Assembly (NCBI GenBank): GCA_029553955.1 | Contig: JAKPJZ010000201.1 | Span: 95,785 to 159,784, forward strand | Length of the DNA stretch: 64,000 nt | Origin: Chloroflexota bacterium | GTDB lineage: Bacteria; Chloroflexota; Anaerolineae; SpSt-313 | Reading direction: 5' to 3' | Shown: positions 37,693 to 46,409 of the stretch, piece by piece | Layout of the letters: each line of letters begins with the position of its first letter | Numbering within the stretch: the stretch's first letter is position 1 | Notes under the pieces: generated by a model | Seen by the model: only the letters and a program-made list of their open reading frames with translations | Database searches by the model: none | What the model was told of the DNA's origin: nothing | Translations under genes and position numbers: made by a program

Positions 37693-38556
37693 CTACAAGC
37701 CCAATAGCCGTGCTGCATTCCGCCCCAGGATAGCGGCTTTGTCATCCTCGCTGAGGAAATCGAAGCGCCTCACGAGATACTGTTGGGAGCGCGCATAGTA
37801 GTCGGGTTCGTGTTGGCCGAAGAGGGGCAGGTTCATATAGGGTCCTTCAGAGCCCCAAAGCAGACGCTGTGGTCCAACGAGGCACACCAGGCGATGGACG
37901 GTGTTCTCGACCAGGCCAGGGACCTGGAAGGTGCGCTCGATATAATCCATGAAGGTCAGATCGACCCATACGTTGGGGTTGGAATAGGCTACGACGGTGA
38001 ATGCTTCTGTCCAGGGATAGCCCCCGTGGCACATGACGATGTTCAGGTCGGGGAAATTGGTGGCCACATCGTCCACGTAGAGCGGGTTATTGTATTTGAG
38101 CCACTGCCAGCGCACAGCCTTAGGTCCGGTATGTATCACCACAGGCACGTGGAGGTGCGAGCAGAGATCGTAGACGCGGTCGAGGCGCGGGTCGTTGGGG
38201 TAAAAGCCCGAGTGGGGGTAGAGCTTGACGCCCCTCAGGCCGAACTCTTTGATCGCCCGCTCGACCTTGCGCTCTGGACGATAGCGATTCGGGTTGACTG
38301 ATGTGAGGCCGATTAGTCGCTCGGGGGCAGTGGCACAGAACGCGGCCACGTCCTCATCGCTCCAATTGGTGGGCACGGCCATAGCGCGAGCATCTCGCCA
38401 CGGCGGGCAACCGCCGGCATCAGCCTGATCGTTGCCAAACAGCACGCTCTTGTCGATCCCCCCCTGGTTCATGCCGGCAACGAACTCTGCAGCCGTATAT
38501 GTCCGTTGCGGTGTTTTGAACTCGAGATGTGCGTGAAAATCGATGATCACAGGCAT
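37693..38556 (-). CDS. Amidohydrolase 2 family (TIM-barrel) hydrolase or decarboxylase
   Basis: The 287-residue protein begins with IIDFHAHLEF (metal-binding HxH), has GVKLYPHSGF, VVIHTGP, VMCHGGYPW and LLWGSEGPY, the order of amidohydrolase family 2. Members decarboxylate aromatic acids or hydrolyse lactones such as 2-pyrone-4,6-dicarboxylate; with sugar-type neighbours a lactonase role is more likely, but this is inference. ATG 38556 has AGGAAGAG upstream. It is the first gene after the ABC binding-protein gene in the transcribed direction. Confidence 0.75.
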   Translation of the reverse strand: MPVIIDFHAHLEFKTPQRTYTAAEFVAGMNQGGIDKSVLFGNDQADAGGCPPWRDARAMAVPTNWSDEDVAAFCATAPERLIGLTSVNPNRYRPERKVERAIKEFGLRGVKLYPHSGFYPNDPRLDRVYDLCSHLHVPVVIHTGPKAVRWQWLKYNNPLYVDDVATNFPDLNIVMCHGGYPWTEAFTVVAYSNPNVWVDLTFMDYIERTFQVPGLVENTVHRLVCLVGPQRLLWGSEGPYMNLPLFGQHEPDYYARSQQYLVRRFDFLSEDDKAAILGRNAARLLGL

Positions 38557-38607
38557 CCACTCTCTTCCTGACTAGCAGAGCAGGGGTGGCACGGAGCGGC
38601 CGCGCCG

Positions 38608-38651
38608 GTGCGGGCCAGCCTGCGCTGCGGTAGCGGCAGGTTGGCCCGCAC
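38608..38651 (-). terminator. Terminator-like hairpin after binding-protein gene 1
   Basis: GTGCGGGCCAGCCTGC pairs with GCAGGTTGGCCCGCAC, with one G.T pair and a 12-base loop. It lies about 100 bases beyond the stop at 38748 on the minus strand. No T tract. Confidence 0.5.
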
Positions 38652-38747
38652 TCCCTGGCGATCCTACAACGGGCTGTACCACTCTACAGATCGACAGACT
38701 CGCGACCGCGGCAGGGCGGCCCAGGCGGAAGTGCGTCGCCGACACCA

Positions 38748-39788
38748 TTATGGCTTGTAGAACTGCTCGTAGTCGGGGAATTTGGCCAACAACTCATCGG
38801 CATTGCTTTTGTCGATGATCTTGGCCTCCACCTGGCTCCAGTCGGGCACCGTCTTGCCCTGCTGTCTGTCCACCAGGCCCATCACGGCGACGTAGCCCTT
38901 GCCCCACGGGTCGTCGGACACGGTAGCCAGCAATCGGCCCTGCTTGATCGCGGTGGCAGCGTCGCGATTGCCGTCGATACCTACAACAACGATCTCACCC
39001 TGGCGGCCGGCAGCCTCGATAGCTTCGATGGCGCCGAGGGCCACCTCATCGTTGACGCAGAAGACACCCTGGATCTGACCTGTGGGATACTTCTGCAGGA
39101 GGTTCTCCATGGCGGCCATGCCCTTCTCGCGGTTGAACTCGGCGGGCTGTATCTCCACCAGCTTGGCATCGGGGTACTTGGCGACGGCAGCCTTGAAGCC
39201 CTTGGTGCGGAGCTCCGAGATATAGTTGCCGGGGATGCCCTCGAGGTCGATGTAGTTGCCCTTGCCGCCCTGGGCCTTGATGGCGTATTCGGCGACATTC
39301 TGTGCCCATTGCGCATCGTCGACACCACAGAACGTCGTCCGCTTCGAGCCAGGGATGTCGGTGCTGAGGGCAGCCACCGGGATGCTGGCAGCGACGGCAG
39401 CATCGACCTGCTTCACGACGGCTGCCTGGTCAATCACGCAGATGCCGATGCCATCCACCTTCATCTGGATTGCGTTCTCAAAGATTGCGACCTGCTCCTC
39501 GACGTTGAAGGTCTTGATGGGGGCCATCTGCTGGATATCGACAAGGATGCCCTGCTGCCGCAGTTCGCGCGCGGCTTTTTCCGCGCCCTGGCGCATGTAG
39601 ACCCAGAAGGGATTGAACATGTCAGGCATGATCCAGGCGAACTTGTAGTGCGCCTTCGCAGGCACGTCGGTGGTGACTGCCGCCGGAGCCGCGGTTGGCG
39701 CCGCTGTGGCGCATCCCGCCAGAGTGCTGGTCACGATGGCCAACAACAGCAACAGCGCGACGATGCGTTTGGACAACAGGCACGACAT
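38748..39788 (-). CDS. Sugar ABC transporter substrate-binding lipoprotein (copy 1)
   Basis: The 346-residue protein has a lipoprotein signal: a basic start, a hydrophobic run and the lipobox TLAGC with Cys26, followed by an Ala/Pro/Thr-rich linker. The mature part is a type-1 periplasmic-binding fold of the ribose/galactose type (AWIMPDMFNPFWV, ALSTDIPGSKRT, GVFCVNDEVALGAIEA, VVGIDGNRDAATAI). ATG 39788 has AGGAGG seven bases upstream. It is clearly related to the protein encoded at 40374-41411, sharing NPFWVY, QVAIFENAIQMKVDGI and FNREKGMA, so the two arose by duplication. It presumably delivers the substrate to the permeases at 41495-43478. Confidence 0.88.
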   Translation of the reverse strand: MSCLLSKRIVALLLLLAIVTSTLAGCATAAPTAAPAAVTTDVPAKAHYKFAWIMPDMFNPFWVYMRQGAEKAARELRQQGILVDIQQMAPIKTFNVEEQVAIFENAIQMKVDGIGICVIDQAAVVKQVDAAVAASIPVAALSTDIPGSKRTTFCGVDDAQWAQNVAEYAIKAQGGKGNYIDLEGIPGNYISELRTKGFKAAVAKYPDAKLVEIQPAEFNREKGMAAMENLLQKYPTGQIQGVFCVNDEVALGAIEAIEAAGRQGEIVVVGIDGNRDAATAIKQGRLLATVSDDPWGKGYVAVMGLVDRQQGKTVPDWSQVEAKIIDKSNADELLAKFPDYEQFYKP

Positions 39789-40373
39789 CTCCGATCCTCC
39801 TTGTGTTGCGTGAGCCGTCATGACTCTTGCGAGCGAAAAAGTGCCATCTTGGTAATACCTACGACAACCACCCCTTCCTTCTGTGCCACTCTGGTACACA
39901 TGTACGGTGCCTGCACGAACTCGAGTCCAGCACATTCTGGCGCGTCGGGCTATTCCGTCGCTGACCACGGCCAGGATCATCGCCACCGCTGCTGCAGAGC
40001 CGAAGCATAGACAGGATACCGGCCAGCCTCGCCCAGTTCATTGGGGCTGGCCGGTATCAGATTCTGATGCCTCTCTGTGGACGCACTGGTGTCTCGTCTG
40101 TCTGGCGGCAGTCTCCCGCCACCAGACCAGCCACACTCAGCGACGATGCTGCTCGGCTTAGGCTGCTCGTGGCTCCAGTGCTCGAGACGGCTGCCGTAGG
40201 CGTGATCCGGTGTCCTCAGTTCGCGCCCGAGGCGACTGGCAGGTTCTCCCCTCTATTGGCAGGCCACCGAGCTGGGATCGTTGCATGACCCCTGTTCCAA
40301 CCTAGATGCAGCCGGAGATGCCAGCGTCCTGGACGGAAGCTAGTCATCTACTCTTGGATGAACGAAATCACAC
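39789..40373. other. Intergenic region between the two binding-protein genes
   Basis: No credible gene is seen in these 585 bases. A 14-base inverted repeat (GATACCGGCCAGCC at 40015-40028 and its complement at 40045-40058) could end the transcript of the upstream binding protein. GGTACACATGTAC at about 39894 resembles the GGTACATGTA next to the GntR promoter and may be an operator. Confidence 0.5.
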
Positions 40374-41411
40374 CTACGGCTTGAACCACTGCTCCATGTC
40401 GGCGAATTTGCTCAACTTGGCTGCAGCATTGCTGGAGTCGGTGATATCGCCGACCCACGTGCGGTAACGCTCAACCGACTTCTTCTCCCAGTATTCGATC
40501 AGCGACGTCATGGAGTCTGTCCCCTGCCGCCAGGGATCCTGATCGAGAGTGGCGATGATCTTGCCATCCTTCACCGAAGTCGTGACATCCTTGTTGCCAT
40601 CAAAGCCTGCCACAATGACGTCTTTCTCCTTGCCGGCAGCTGAAATCGCCTCCCAAGCGCCGAGGGCGATTTCGTCGTTGGCGACGAAGACTGCGTTGAT
40701 GCCGGAGAACTTGCTAAGCATGTTCTCCATCGTCGCCATGCCCTTCTCTCGGTTAAAGTCGGCTGGCTGGATATCCAGCAACTTGCAGTCGGCACACTCC
40801 GAGAGAGCTTCCTTGTAGCCCGCCTCGCGTTCGTCGGATACCAGGTTGCCTGGAATGCCGGTCAAGATCAGGTAGTTGCCACGGTTGCCCAGTTTTTCGA
40901 TCACGAGCTTGGCGATCTTCTTGGCGGATGGGGTGTTGGTCACACCTACGTTGGTGAGCGTAGCATCTCCTGGGATGTCGGTGCTCAGCGCTACCACCGG
41001 GATGCCAGCCGCCTTGGCCTTTGCGGCCATCGGGATCAGAGAGTTCTGGTCCGTGGGGCAGACGATGATCCCATCCACCTTCATCTGGATGGCGTTCTCA
41101 AAGATCGCGACCTGCTCGCCGACGTCAAAGGTCTTGATCGGCGCGAGTTCTACGATATCGACCTTGAGGCCCTTCTCGGCCAGGGCCTGTGAGACGATTT
41201 GTTCCATGCCTTGTCGGTTGTACACCCAGAATGGGTTGAACATGTCCGGTGGAATCCACGCTACCTTGTAGTGACCTGTGATGGGCCTTGCAGTGGGTGT
41301 GGCCACAATCGTCACAGGCTGTGGCGTCGGCGCTGCACATGCTGCCAGCGTGCCGATCACCAGGAGGAGTGATAACACTACTAGGCTTGCCCTAGAGAGA
41401 AAGCGCGACAT
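40374..41411 (-). CDS. Sugar ABC transporter substrate-binding lipoprotein (copy 2)
   Basis: The 345-residue protein has a lipoprotein signal with lipobox TLAAC (Cys25) and a type-1 periplasmic-binding fold: AWIPPDMFNPFWVY, ALSTDIPGDATL, AVFVANDEIALGAWEA and VAGFDGNKDVTTSV. It lies directly after the two permease genes (stop of the permease upstream is 83 bases away), so it is the most likely partner of this transporter. AGGAGG lies nine bases before ATG 41411. Copy 1 follows after a 585-base gap. The specificity may differ between the two. Confidence 0.88.
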   Translation of the reverse strand: MSRFLSRASLVVLSLLLVIGTLAACAAPTPQPVTIVATPTARPITGHYKVAWIPPDMFNPFWVYNRQGMEQIVSQALAEKGLKVDIVELAPIKTFDVGEQVAIFENAIQMKVDGIIVCPTDQNSLIPMAAKAKAAGIPVVALSTDIPGDATLTNVGVTNTPSAKKIAKLVIEKLGNRGNYLILTGIPGNLVSDEREAGYKEALSECADCKLLDIQPADFNREKGMATMENMLSKFSGINAVFVANDEIALGAWEAISAAGKEKDVIVAGFDGNKDVTTSVKDGKIIATLDQDPWRQGTDSMTSLIEYWEKKSVERYRTWVGDITDSSNAAAKLSKFADMEQWFKP

Positions 41412-41494
41412 TGGTACCGTCCTCCTTGCATGAGAAGTGGGTTGATTCGCGGTCTGCGCACATTACACCGACGGATGCTGGTCCCTGCGATCCA

Positions 41495-42526
41495 TCACCT
41501 CCCTTCCGTTGCGCCACCAGCTTCCCGCACAGCATGGGGCTCTGCGATATGGCGCGTAGCGGCTCGCCGAAGGAGCCCGTCACCGATAACCGCCAAAACC
41601 ATCACGGCTCCTGTCACGAACCCATGCCACAATGGTGATATGCCAAGGAGGTTCATGGCATTGCGCAACAAGATGATAATGAGTGCGCCCGTCAAGGTGC
41701 CCTCGATGGTGCCGATGCCGCCCTCAAAACTGGTCCCACCGATCAAGGTAGCGGCGATGGCATCCATCGAGAAACCTTCACCGATGTCGCTCTTGGCTGA
41801 GTTGAGCCGTGAGATGTACAGCTCGCAGGCGAAGGCCGCCAAGACGCCCGAGATGACGTACACCGCGACGAGTAGGCGGTCGATCTTGATGCCCGAGACG
41901 CGGCTCGCCTCCGGGTTGGCTCCGATTGCGTAGAGCTTGCGGCCAAAGGTCGTGTAGCGCAGCAAGACATGGAAGCAGGCGAATATTGCCAGCGCAACAA
42001 AGATGACTGCCGGCACTGCACCGATGCGCCCGGCACCGAAGAAGCGGAAAGCTTCGGGGAATCCCCAGATCACCTTGCCGTCGATGTACAGCACCGTGAG
42101 CCCCTTGAACAGCAGCAAGGTCCCGAAGGTTGTTACGAAGGGCGGCAGCTTGATCTTGGTCACCACCAGGCCGTTCAGGAGGCCGAGGACGGCGCCGATC
42201 GCGAGTCCCGTGACCATGGCGGCGGCCACCGGCATCTCTTGCTCGAGCATCGTGGCGACCACCACTCCCGAGAGAGCGGCAACGGAGTCCATGGAGAGAT
42301 CGATGCCTCGGGCCAGTATCACCAGCATCTGCCCGGCAGCCAGCACAAAGATCGGTGCGGCCTGGCGGAGCACGTTCAGCATGTTGCCTGTCGTCAGGAA
42401 AGCAGGGCTCAGGCAGGCCATGGTGACGACCATGACCAGGAGCACGAGCACGCGCGACAGGCTGGCGAGAATCTCGCCGCGGCTCCGGGGCACCTTTCTT
42501 GCGGGGATCGGCCTAGTGGTTTGCAC
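41495..42526 (-). CDS. Ribose-type sugar ABC permease (RbsC family), second of two
   Basis: The 343-residue protein has about nine hydrophobic segments and the family motifs ILARGIDLSMDSVAALSGV, LPPFVTTFGT, IGANPEASRVSGI and GFSMDAIAATLIGGTSFEGGIGT. It forms the membrane channel together with the neighbouring permease. The GTG start at 42526 follows GAGGAGGT; the gene overlaps the preceding permease gene by 14 bases, indicating coupled translation. Confidence 0.92.
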   Translation of the reverse strand: MQTTRPIPARKVPRSRGEILASLSRVLVLLVMVVTMACLSPAFLTTGNMLNVLRQAAPIFVLAAGQMLVILARGIDLSMDSVAALSGVVVATMLEQEMPVAAAMVTGLAIGAVLGLLNGLVVTKIKLPPFVTTFGTLLLFKGLTVLYIDGKVIWGFPEAFRFFGAGRIGAVPAVIFVALAIFACFHVLLRYTTFGRKLYAIGANPEASRVSGIKIDRLLVAVYVISGVLAAFACELYISRLNSAKSDIGEGFSMDAIAATLIGGTSFEGGIGTIEGTLTGALIIILLRNAMNLLGISPLWHGFVTGAVMVLAVIGDGLLRRAATRHIAEPHAVREAGGATEGR

Positions 42527-43478
42527 GGGTACCTCCTCGGTAGACCGCCTGGGCCAGGATCACGGCAAGCATCAGCGTGACTCCGGTGATGGCCGATGAG
42601 ACTTCGCTAGCGAGGCCGAGCAACGACAGCCCGTTGCGCAGGACGGTGATGACCAGTGCGCCCAGCACTGTGCCCAGTACGCTCCCACTGCCACCGGTCA
42701 GCGCGGTCCCACCGATGACGACCGCAGCAATGGCATCGAACTCGGTGCCCTGGCCGACCAGAGCATTCCCCGTGACCACGCGGCTGGCCAGCACAACGCC
42801 GGCGACCCCTGCCATCAGTGAGGAGAGCAAGTAGACGAGCACCTTGTGCAGATCGACTTTGATGCCCATCCACTCGGCACCGGTGGCGTCGTTTCCGATC
42901 GCAAACACGTAGCGCCCGAACACAGTCCTGCGCATCAGTAGAGCCACGAGAGTGATCATTGCCAGAGTGATCCAAAGCGGAATCGGCAGACCCGCGAACT
43001 GGTTGTGGGCGATGGCCGCGAAACCCTCGTCACTGATATGAATCGATCCCCCTTGGGTAATCCCAAGGCTAACGCTTCGGCTCATATAGAGCATGCCGAA
43101 TGTAACCACAAAGGGGTAGATGCGGGCCTTGGCTACGACCAGCCCGGAGACGAGACCGCACACTCCACAGGCAACGATGCCGACGGCGGCTGCGACAGGC
43201 CAAGCGACACCGGACCTGATGGAGAAGGCGATCACAGTGCCAGACAGGCCGATCAGGGCGCCGACAGAAAGGTCGATGCCGGCGCTGGCAATGGCCACCA
43301 TCATACCCACGGCCGTGATAGTCAGCACGGCCCCTTGGCGAGTGATGTTATCTAGGTTGTCACGAGTAGGGAACTGTGGCGCCAGCAACGAGAACGCAAC
43401 CGTGAGCGCGAACAGGATCCAGAAGGTGCTGGGGATCCGCGATAGCCACAGGATCAGTCTCGCGCTAGGCTTCTCCAT
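42513..43478 (-). CDS. Ribose-type sugar ABC permease (RbsC family), first of two
   Basis: The 321-residue protein has the RbsC pattern: SAGIDLSVGALIGLSGT, IYPFVVTFGMLY, AIGNDATGAEWMGIKV and GTEFDAIAAVVIGGTALTGGSGS. Two different RbsC-like subunits rather than one suggest a heterodimeric channel. ATG 43478 has AGGAGGT five bases upstream, and its start overlaps the ATPase gene stop by 14 bases. Confidence 0.92.
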   Translation of the reverse strand: MEKPSARLILWLSRIPSTFWILFALTVAFSLLAPQFPTRDNLDNITRQGAVLTITAVGMMVAIASAGIDLSVGALIGLSGTVIAFSIRSGVAWPVAAAVGIVACGVCGLVSGLVVAKARIYPFVVTFGMLYMSRSVSLGITQGGSIHISDEGFAAIAHNQFAGLPIPLWITLAMITLVALLMRRTVFGRYVFAIGNDATGAEWMGIKVDLHKVLVYLLSSLMAGVAGVVLASRVVTGNALVGQGTEFDAIAAVVIGGTALTGGSGSVLGTVLGALVITVLRNGLSLLGLASEVSSAITGVTLMLAVILAQAVYRGGTRANH

Positions 43479-44982
43479 GGCGGACCTCCTGAGTCCCGAA
43501 GGCGCATGCGACGATTCTCTCTGCGGTGGCCTCTCCCCGCGAGTACTCGCCGGTGATTCTGCCCCGGCACATCACATACAACCGGTCGCTCATCCCCATC
43601 ACCTCGGGCAACTCGGACGAGATCATGAGTATGGACGTGCCCTGCTGGGTCAGTCGGTTCATCATGCGATAGATCTCGACCTTGGTGCCGACGTCGATGC
43701 CGCGCGTCGGCTCGTCAAGTATCAGCATGTCGGACCCTGCGCACAGCCACTGCGCCAGCACGACTTTTTGCTGGTTGCCGCCGCTGAGATAGGCCACGGC
43801 GCGCTCGCTGGAGGGCGTAGCGATGCTGAGCTCGGCGATATACTTGTGCGCGACCTGCCTCTCGCGGCCGGGGGATATCAGCCAGTGAGGAAACAACCTG
43901 TCGAGCGATGCTCGGACCACGTTCTGCCTGACCGGTAGGACCATGCATAGGCCCTCGCGCTTGCGATCCTCGGTCACAAAGCCAAGCCCCATCCTTGCCG
44001 CAGCATCGGGGCTGAGGTGCGAAACCCGGCGGCCATCGCGATAGACTGCGCCTGAGTCTCTGGGATCCAGGCCAAAGACGATACGGGCCATCTCGGACCT
44101 GCCAGCGCCGACCAGCCCAAAGAGGCCGACGATCTCACCGTGGCGCGCCACAATGTTTATGTCATGGCAGACGCCTTTGCGGGTGATCCCTTCGAGGCGC
44201 AGTGCTTCCTGTCCAGGCGTGACAGCCTCCCGCGGGTACATCTCGGAGATATCGCGGCCCACCATCATGCGGATGATGGTGTTGAGGTCGGTATCCTTCA
44301 GATGCATAGTCTGGATATGCTGGCCATCGCGCAGCACCGTGATGCGGTCTCCAATCTGGAAGAGTTCCTCCAGACGATGGGAGATGTAGATGATGCCCAC
44401 ACCTTCGGCCTTGATCTCCCGTATGGCCGCGAACATCTGCTCGATCTCTCGTTGAGCGAGCGAAGAAGTGGGCTCGTCGAGGATCAGCACATGCGGCTTC
44501 AATGAGAGCGCACGGGCAAAGGACACCATCTGCTGCTGGCCAAGGCTGAGCTGCCCGAGCGGCACGGAGGGATCGATGTCGAGCTTGAGTCTGTTGAGGA
44601 TTTCTTGCGCTCGCTCGTTCTCCTGTCGCACATCCACCAAGAACCCGCCTCGCAGAGGTTCGTGCCGCACAGAGATGTTCTGAGCGACTGTGAGGTGGGG
44701 AACGAGGTTCGGCTCCTGATAGACGATGGCGATGCCGATGTCCTGGGCATGAGCGGGCCCATGGACATGGGTCTGGCGACCGTTGAGCACGATAGTGCCC
44801 TGGTCCAGGCCGTACACGCCGGCGAGGATCTTGACCAGCGTCGACTTGCCCGCACCGTTTTCGCCTACCAGCACGTGGACTTCGCCCTTGCGGAGCTGAA
44901 AGTCGACGCCATTGAGTGCCCGTACGCCAGGGAAGTCTTTGACGATGCCGCGCATCTCGACGAGCACGTCATTCTCTGCCAA
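43465..44982 (-). CDS. Ribose-type sugar ABC ATPase (RbsA family, two nucleotide-binding domains)
   Basis: The 505-residue protein has two ABC domains. The first has Walker A GENGAGKST, signature LSLGQQQM and Walker B VLILDEPTSSL; the second has a degenerate Walker A (GLVGAGRSE, typical of this family), signature LSGGNQQK and Walker B MLILDEPTRG. Length equals RbsA. The TTG start at 44982 is chosen because AGGAGGT lies seven bases upstream; the open frame runs on over the dehydrogenase gene, which is not credible. It powers import by the two permeases that overlap it downstream. Confidence 0.9.
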   Translation of the reverse strand: MAENDVLVEMRGIVKDFPGVRALNGVDFQLRKGEVHVLVGENGAGKSTLVKILAGVYGLDQGTIVLNGRQTHVHGPAHAQDIGIAIVYQEPNLVPHLTVAQNISVRHEPLRGGFLVDVRQENERAQEILNRLKLDIDPSVPLGQLSLGQQQMVSFARALSLKPHVLILDEPTSSLAQREIEQMFAAIREIKAEGVGIIYISHRLEELFQIGDRITVLRDGQHIQTMHLKDTDLNTIIRMMVGRDISEMYPREAVTPGQEALRLEGITRKGVCHDINIVARHGEIVGLFGLVGAGRSEMARIVFGLDPRDSGAVYRDGRRVSHLSPDAAARMGLGFVTEDRKREGLCMVLPVRQNVVRASLDRLFPHWLISPGRERQVAHKYIAELSIATPSSERAVAYLSGGNQQKVVLAQWLCAGSDMLILDEPTRGIDVGTKVEIYRMMNRLTQQGTSILMISSELPEVMGMSDRLYVMCRGRITGEYSRGEATAERIVACAFGTQEVRHGEA

Positions 44983-45056
44983 AAGCTCTACCTCCTGGAT
45001 GGACCCGGCGACGCGATTGACCTGAAGGACCCCCACAGGCCAGTCGCGCGTCTTGC

Positions 45057-46214
45057 CTATGGAACGAACACCACCTTGAGCGCCTCCGGGTCGAACGACT
45101 TTTCCACCGCCGCCTGCGCCTGATCGAGCCCGTAGCGATGGGTGATCAGCTTGTGGAAGGGGAACTGCTCGCGGTGGCGCCACATCATGTCGAGGGCCAC
45201 ATAGTAGCCGTCGTGCGGGTGGTTCGAGTTGCCGTAGAGGAGCACGTTCTTGGCGGCCAGGTCGCGGTGCACGTTGAGGGTGACGGTGCCGCCGGTATCC
45301 ACAAAGTTGCCGGTTTCCAGGTAGGCGCCGCCCCGGCGCAGCATTTCGAGGCCGACCTTGAGCACCGACGCCTGGCCCACCGTCTCGACGACGACGTCGG
45401 CGCCGCGGCCCTCGGTCTCGCCGCGGATGGCCTCGACGAGCTCCTTGTCGCTCATCTGGGAGACGTCGATGCCCAGGTCGGCGCCGAACTGTTTGGCCAG
45501 CTCGAGCTTGGTGGGCGAGGTGTCGAGGGCGATGATCTTGCCCGCGCCCAGGAGGCGTGCCTTGGCGACCATCATCATGCCGATGGCCCCCGAGCCCTGG
45601 ATGACAACCGTGTCGCCAAAGTGGAAGCCCTTGCCGCCATAGGCCGCGTACTCTTTGGCGCGGTCGAGCAGTGCCGTCACCACAAAGAGCTCGGAGAGGC
45701 AGGCGTACTCCACCGGCAGATACTCGGGGACCTTGTACACCCACGCCTTGGGCGGCAGGTACATGTACTCGGCCCAGCCGCCGACGATGTAGGGGAAGCG
45801 GTCGGCACGGTAGGTCATGCCGATGCCCTGGTGGCTGGCGCAGTAGGGATAGCCGTGGATGTTGCGGCAGTACCAGCACTCGCCGCAGATGACGTTGGGG
45901 CAGTTGGTGACGCGGTCGCCGACCTTGAGCGGCTGCCCACTGTACTCAATGGGGCCGTCCTTGTCGTTCATCTCGACGACGATGCCCGCGTTCTCATGGC
46001 CGTGCACGGAGGGGAAGACCATGTCCTGCTCCGACTCGGTGCCGCCATAGAGGGTGAGCTCGCCCTTGAAGGCGTGCTTATCGGTGCCGCAAATGCCCGA
46101 CATTTCCATCTTGACGATTGCAGCGCCCGGCTCGAGGTGATCTGGGTAGGGCAGTTCCTGCACTTCCATCTTGCCTGGGGCCACCATCACGGCGGCCTTG
46201 ACGGTCCTGGACAT
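45057..46214 (-). CDS. Zinc-dependent medium-chain dehydrogenase
   Basis: The 385-residue protein is a zinc MDR enzyme: catalytic zinc ligands in GICGTDKHAF (Cys) and GHENAG (His-Glu), the structural zinc loop CGECWYCRNIHGYPYC with four Cys, and the NAD-binding GSGAIGMM followed by an acidic residue (IALDTS), which favours NAD. In Thermotoga a zinc MDR of similar length (IolM) oxidises scyllo-inosose, and it acts with a creatininase-like hydrolase (IolN); here a creatininase-family gene lies directly upstream. That assignment is inference. ATG 46214 has GGAGG five bases upstream. Confidence 0.85.
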   Translation of the reverse strand: MSRTVKAAVMVAPGKMEVQELPYPDHLEPGAAIVKMEMSGICGTDKHAFKGELTLYGGTESEQDMVFPSVHGHENAGIVVEMNDKDGPIEYSGQPLKVGDRVTNCPNVICGECWYCRNIHGYPYCASHQGIGMTYRADRFPYIVGGWAEYMYLPPKAWVYKVPEYLPVEYACLSELFVVTALLDRAKEYAAYGGKGFHFGDTVVIQGSGAIGMMMVAKARLLGAGKIIALDTSPTKLELAKQFGADLGIDVSQMSDKELVEAIRGETEGRGADVVVETVGQASVLKVGLEMLRRGGAYLETGNFVDTGGTVTLNVHRDLAAKNVLLYGNSNHPHDGYYVALDMMWRHREQFPFHKLITHRYGLDQAQAAVEKSFDPEALKVVFVP

Positions 46215-46249
46215 GGGATCCTCCGGTCAGAGATTGCAAAATATGTAGT

Positions 46250-46402
46250 ATGTGATGTATGGCGACTAACACGTAATGCGTACTGCGTGATACGTGATAC
46301 GTGATGCGTGGTGCGTGACCGGTGGCCGCGCGACTCGTGCTGTGTCCTGCAGGTTACGTATTACGCATTACGTATTACGTATCACGTATTACGCATCACG
46401 CG
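46250..46402. repeat. Intergenic repeat of TACGTATTACGCATTACG type
   Basis: Runs of GTGATACGTGATACGTGATGCGTG at the left are mirrored by TACGTATTACGCATTACGTATC at the right, so the gap between the creatininase-family and dehydrogenase genes can fold into a long AT-richer hairpin. Similar motifs lie at 5580-5707 and 33256-33340. Confidence 0.6.
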
Positions 46403-46409
46403 CCTCGCC

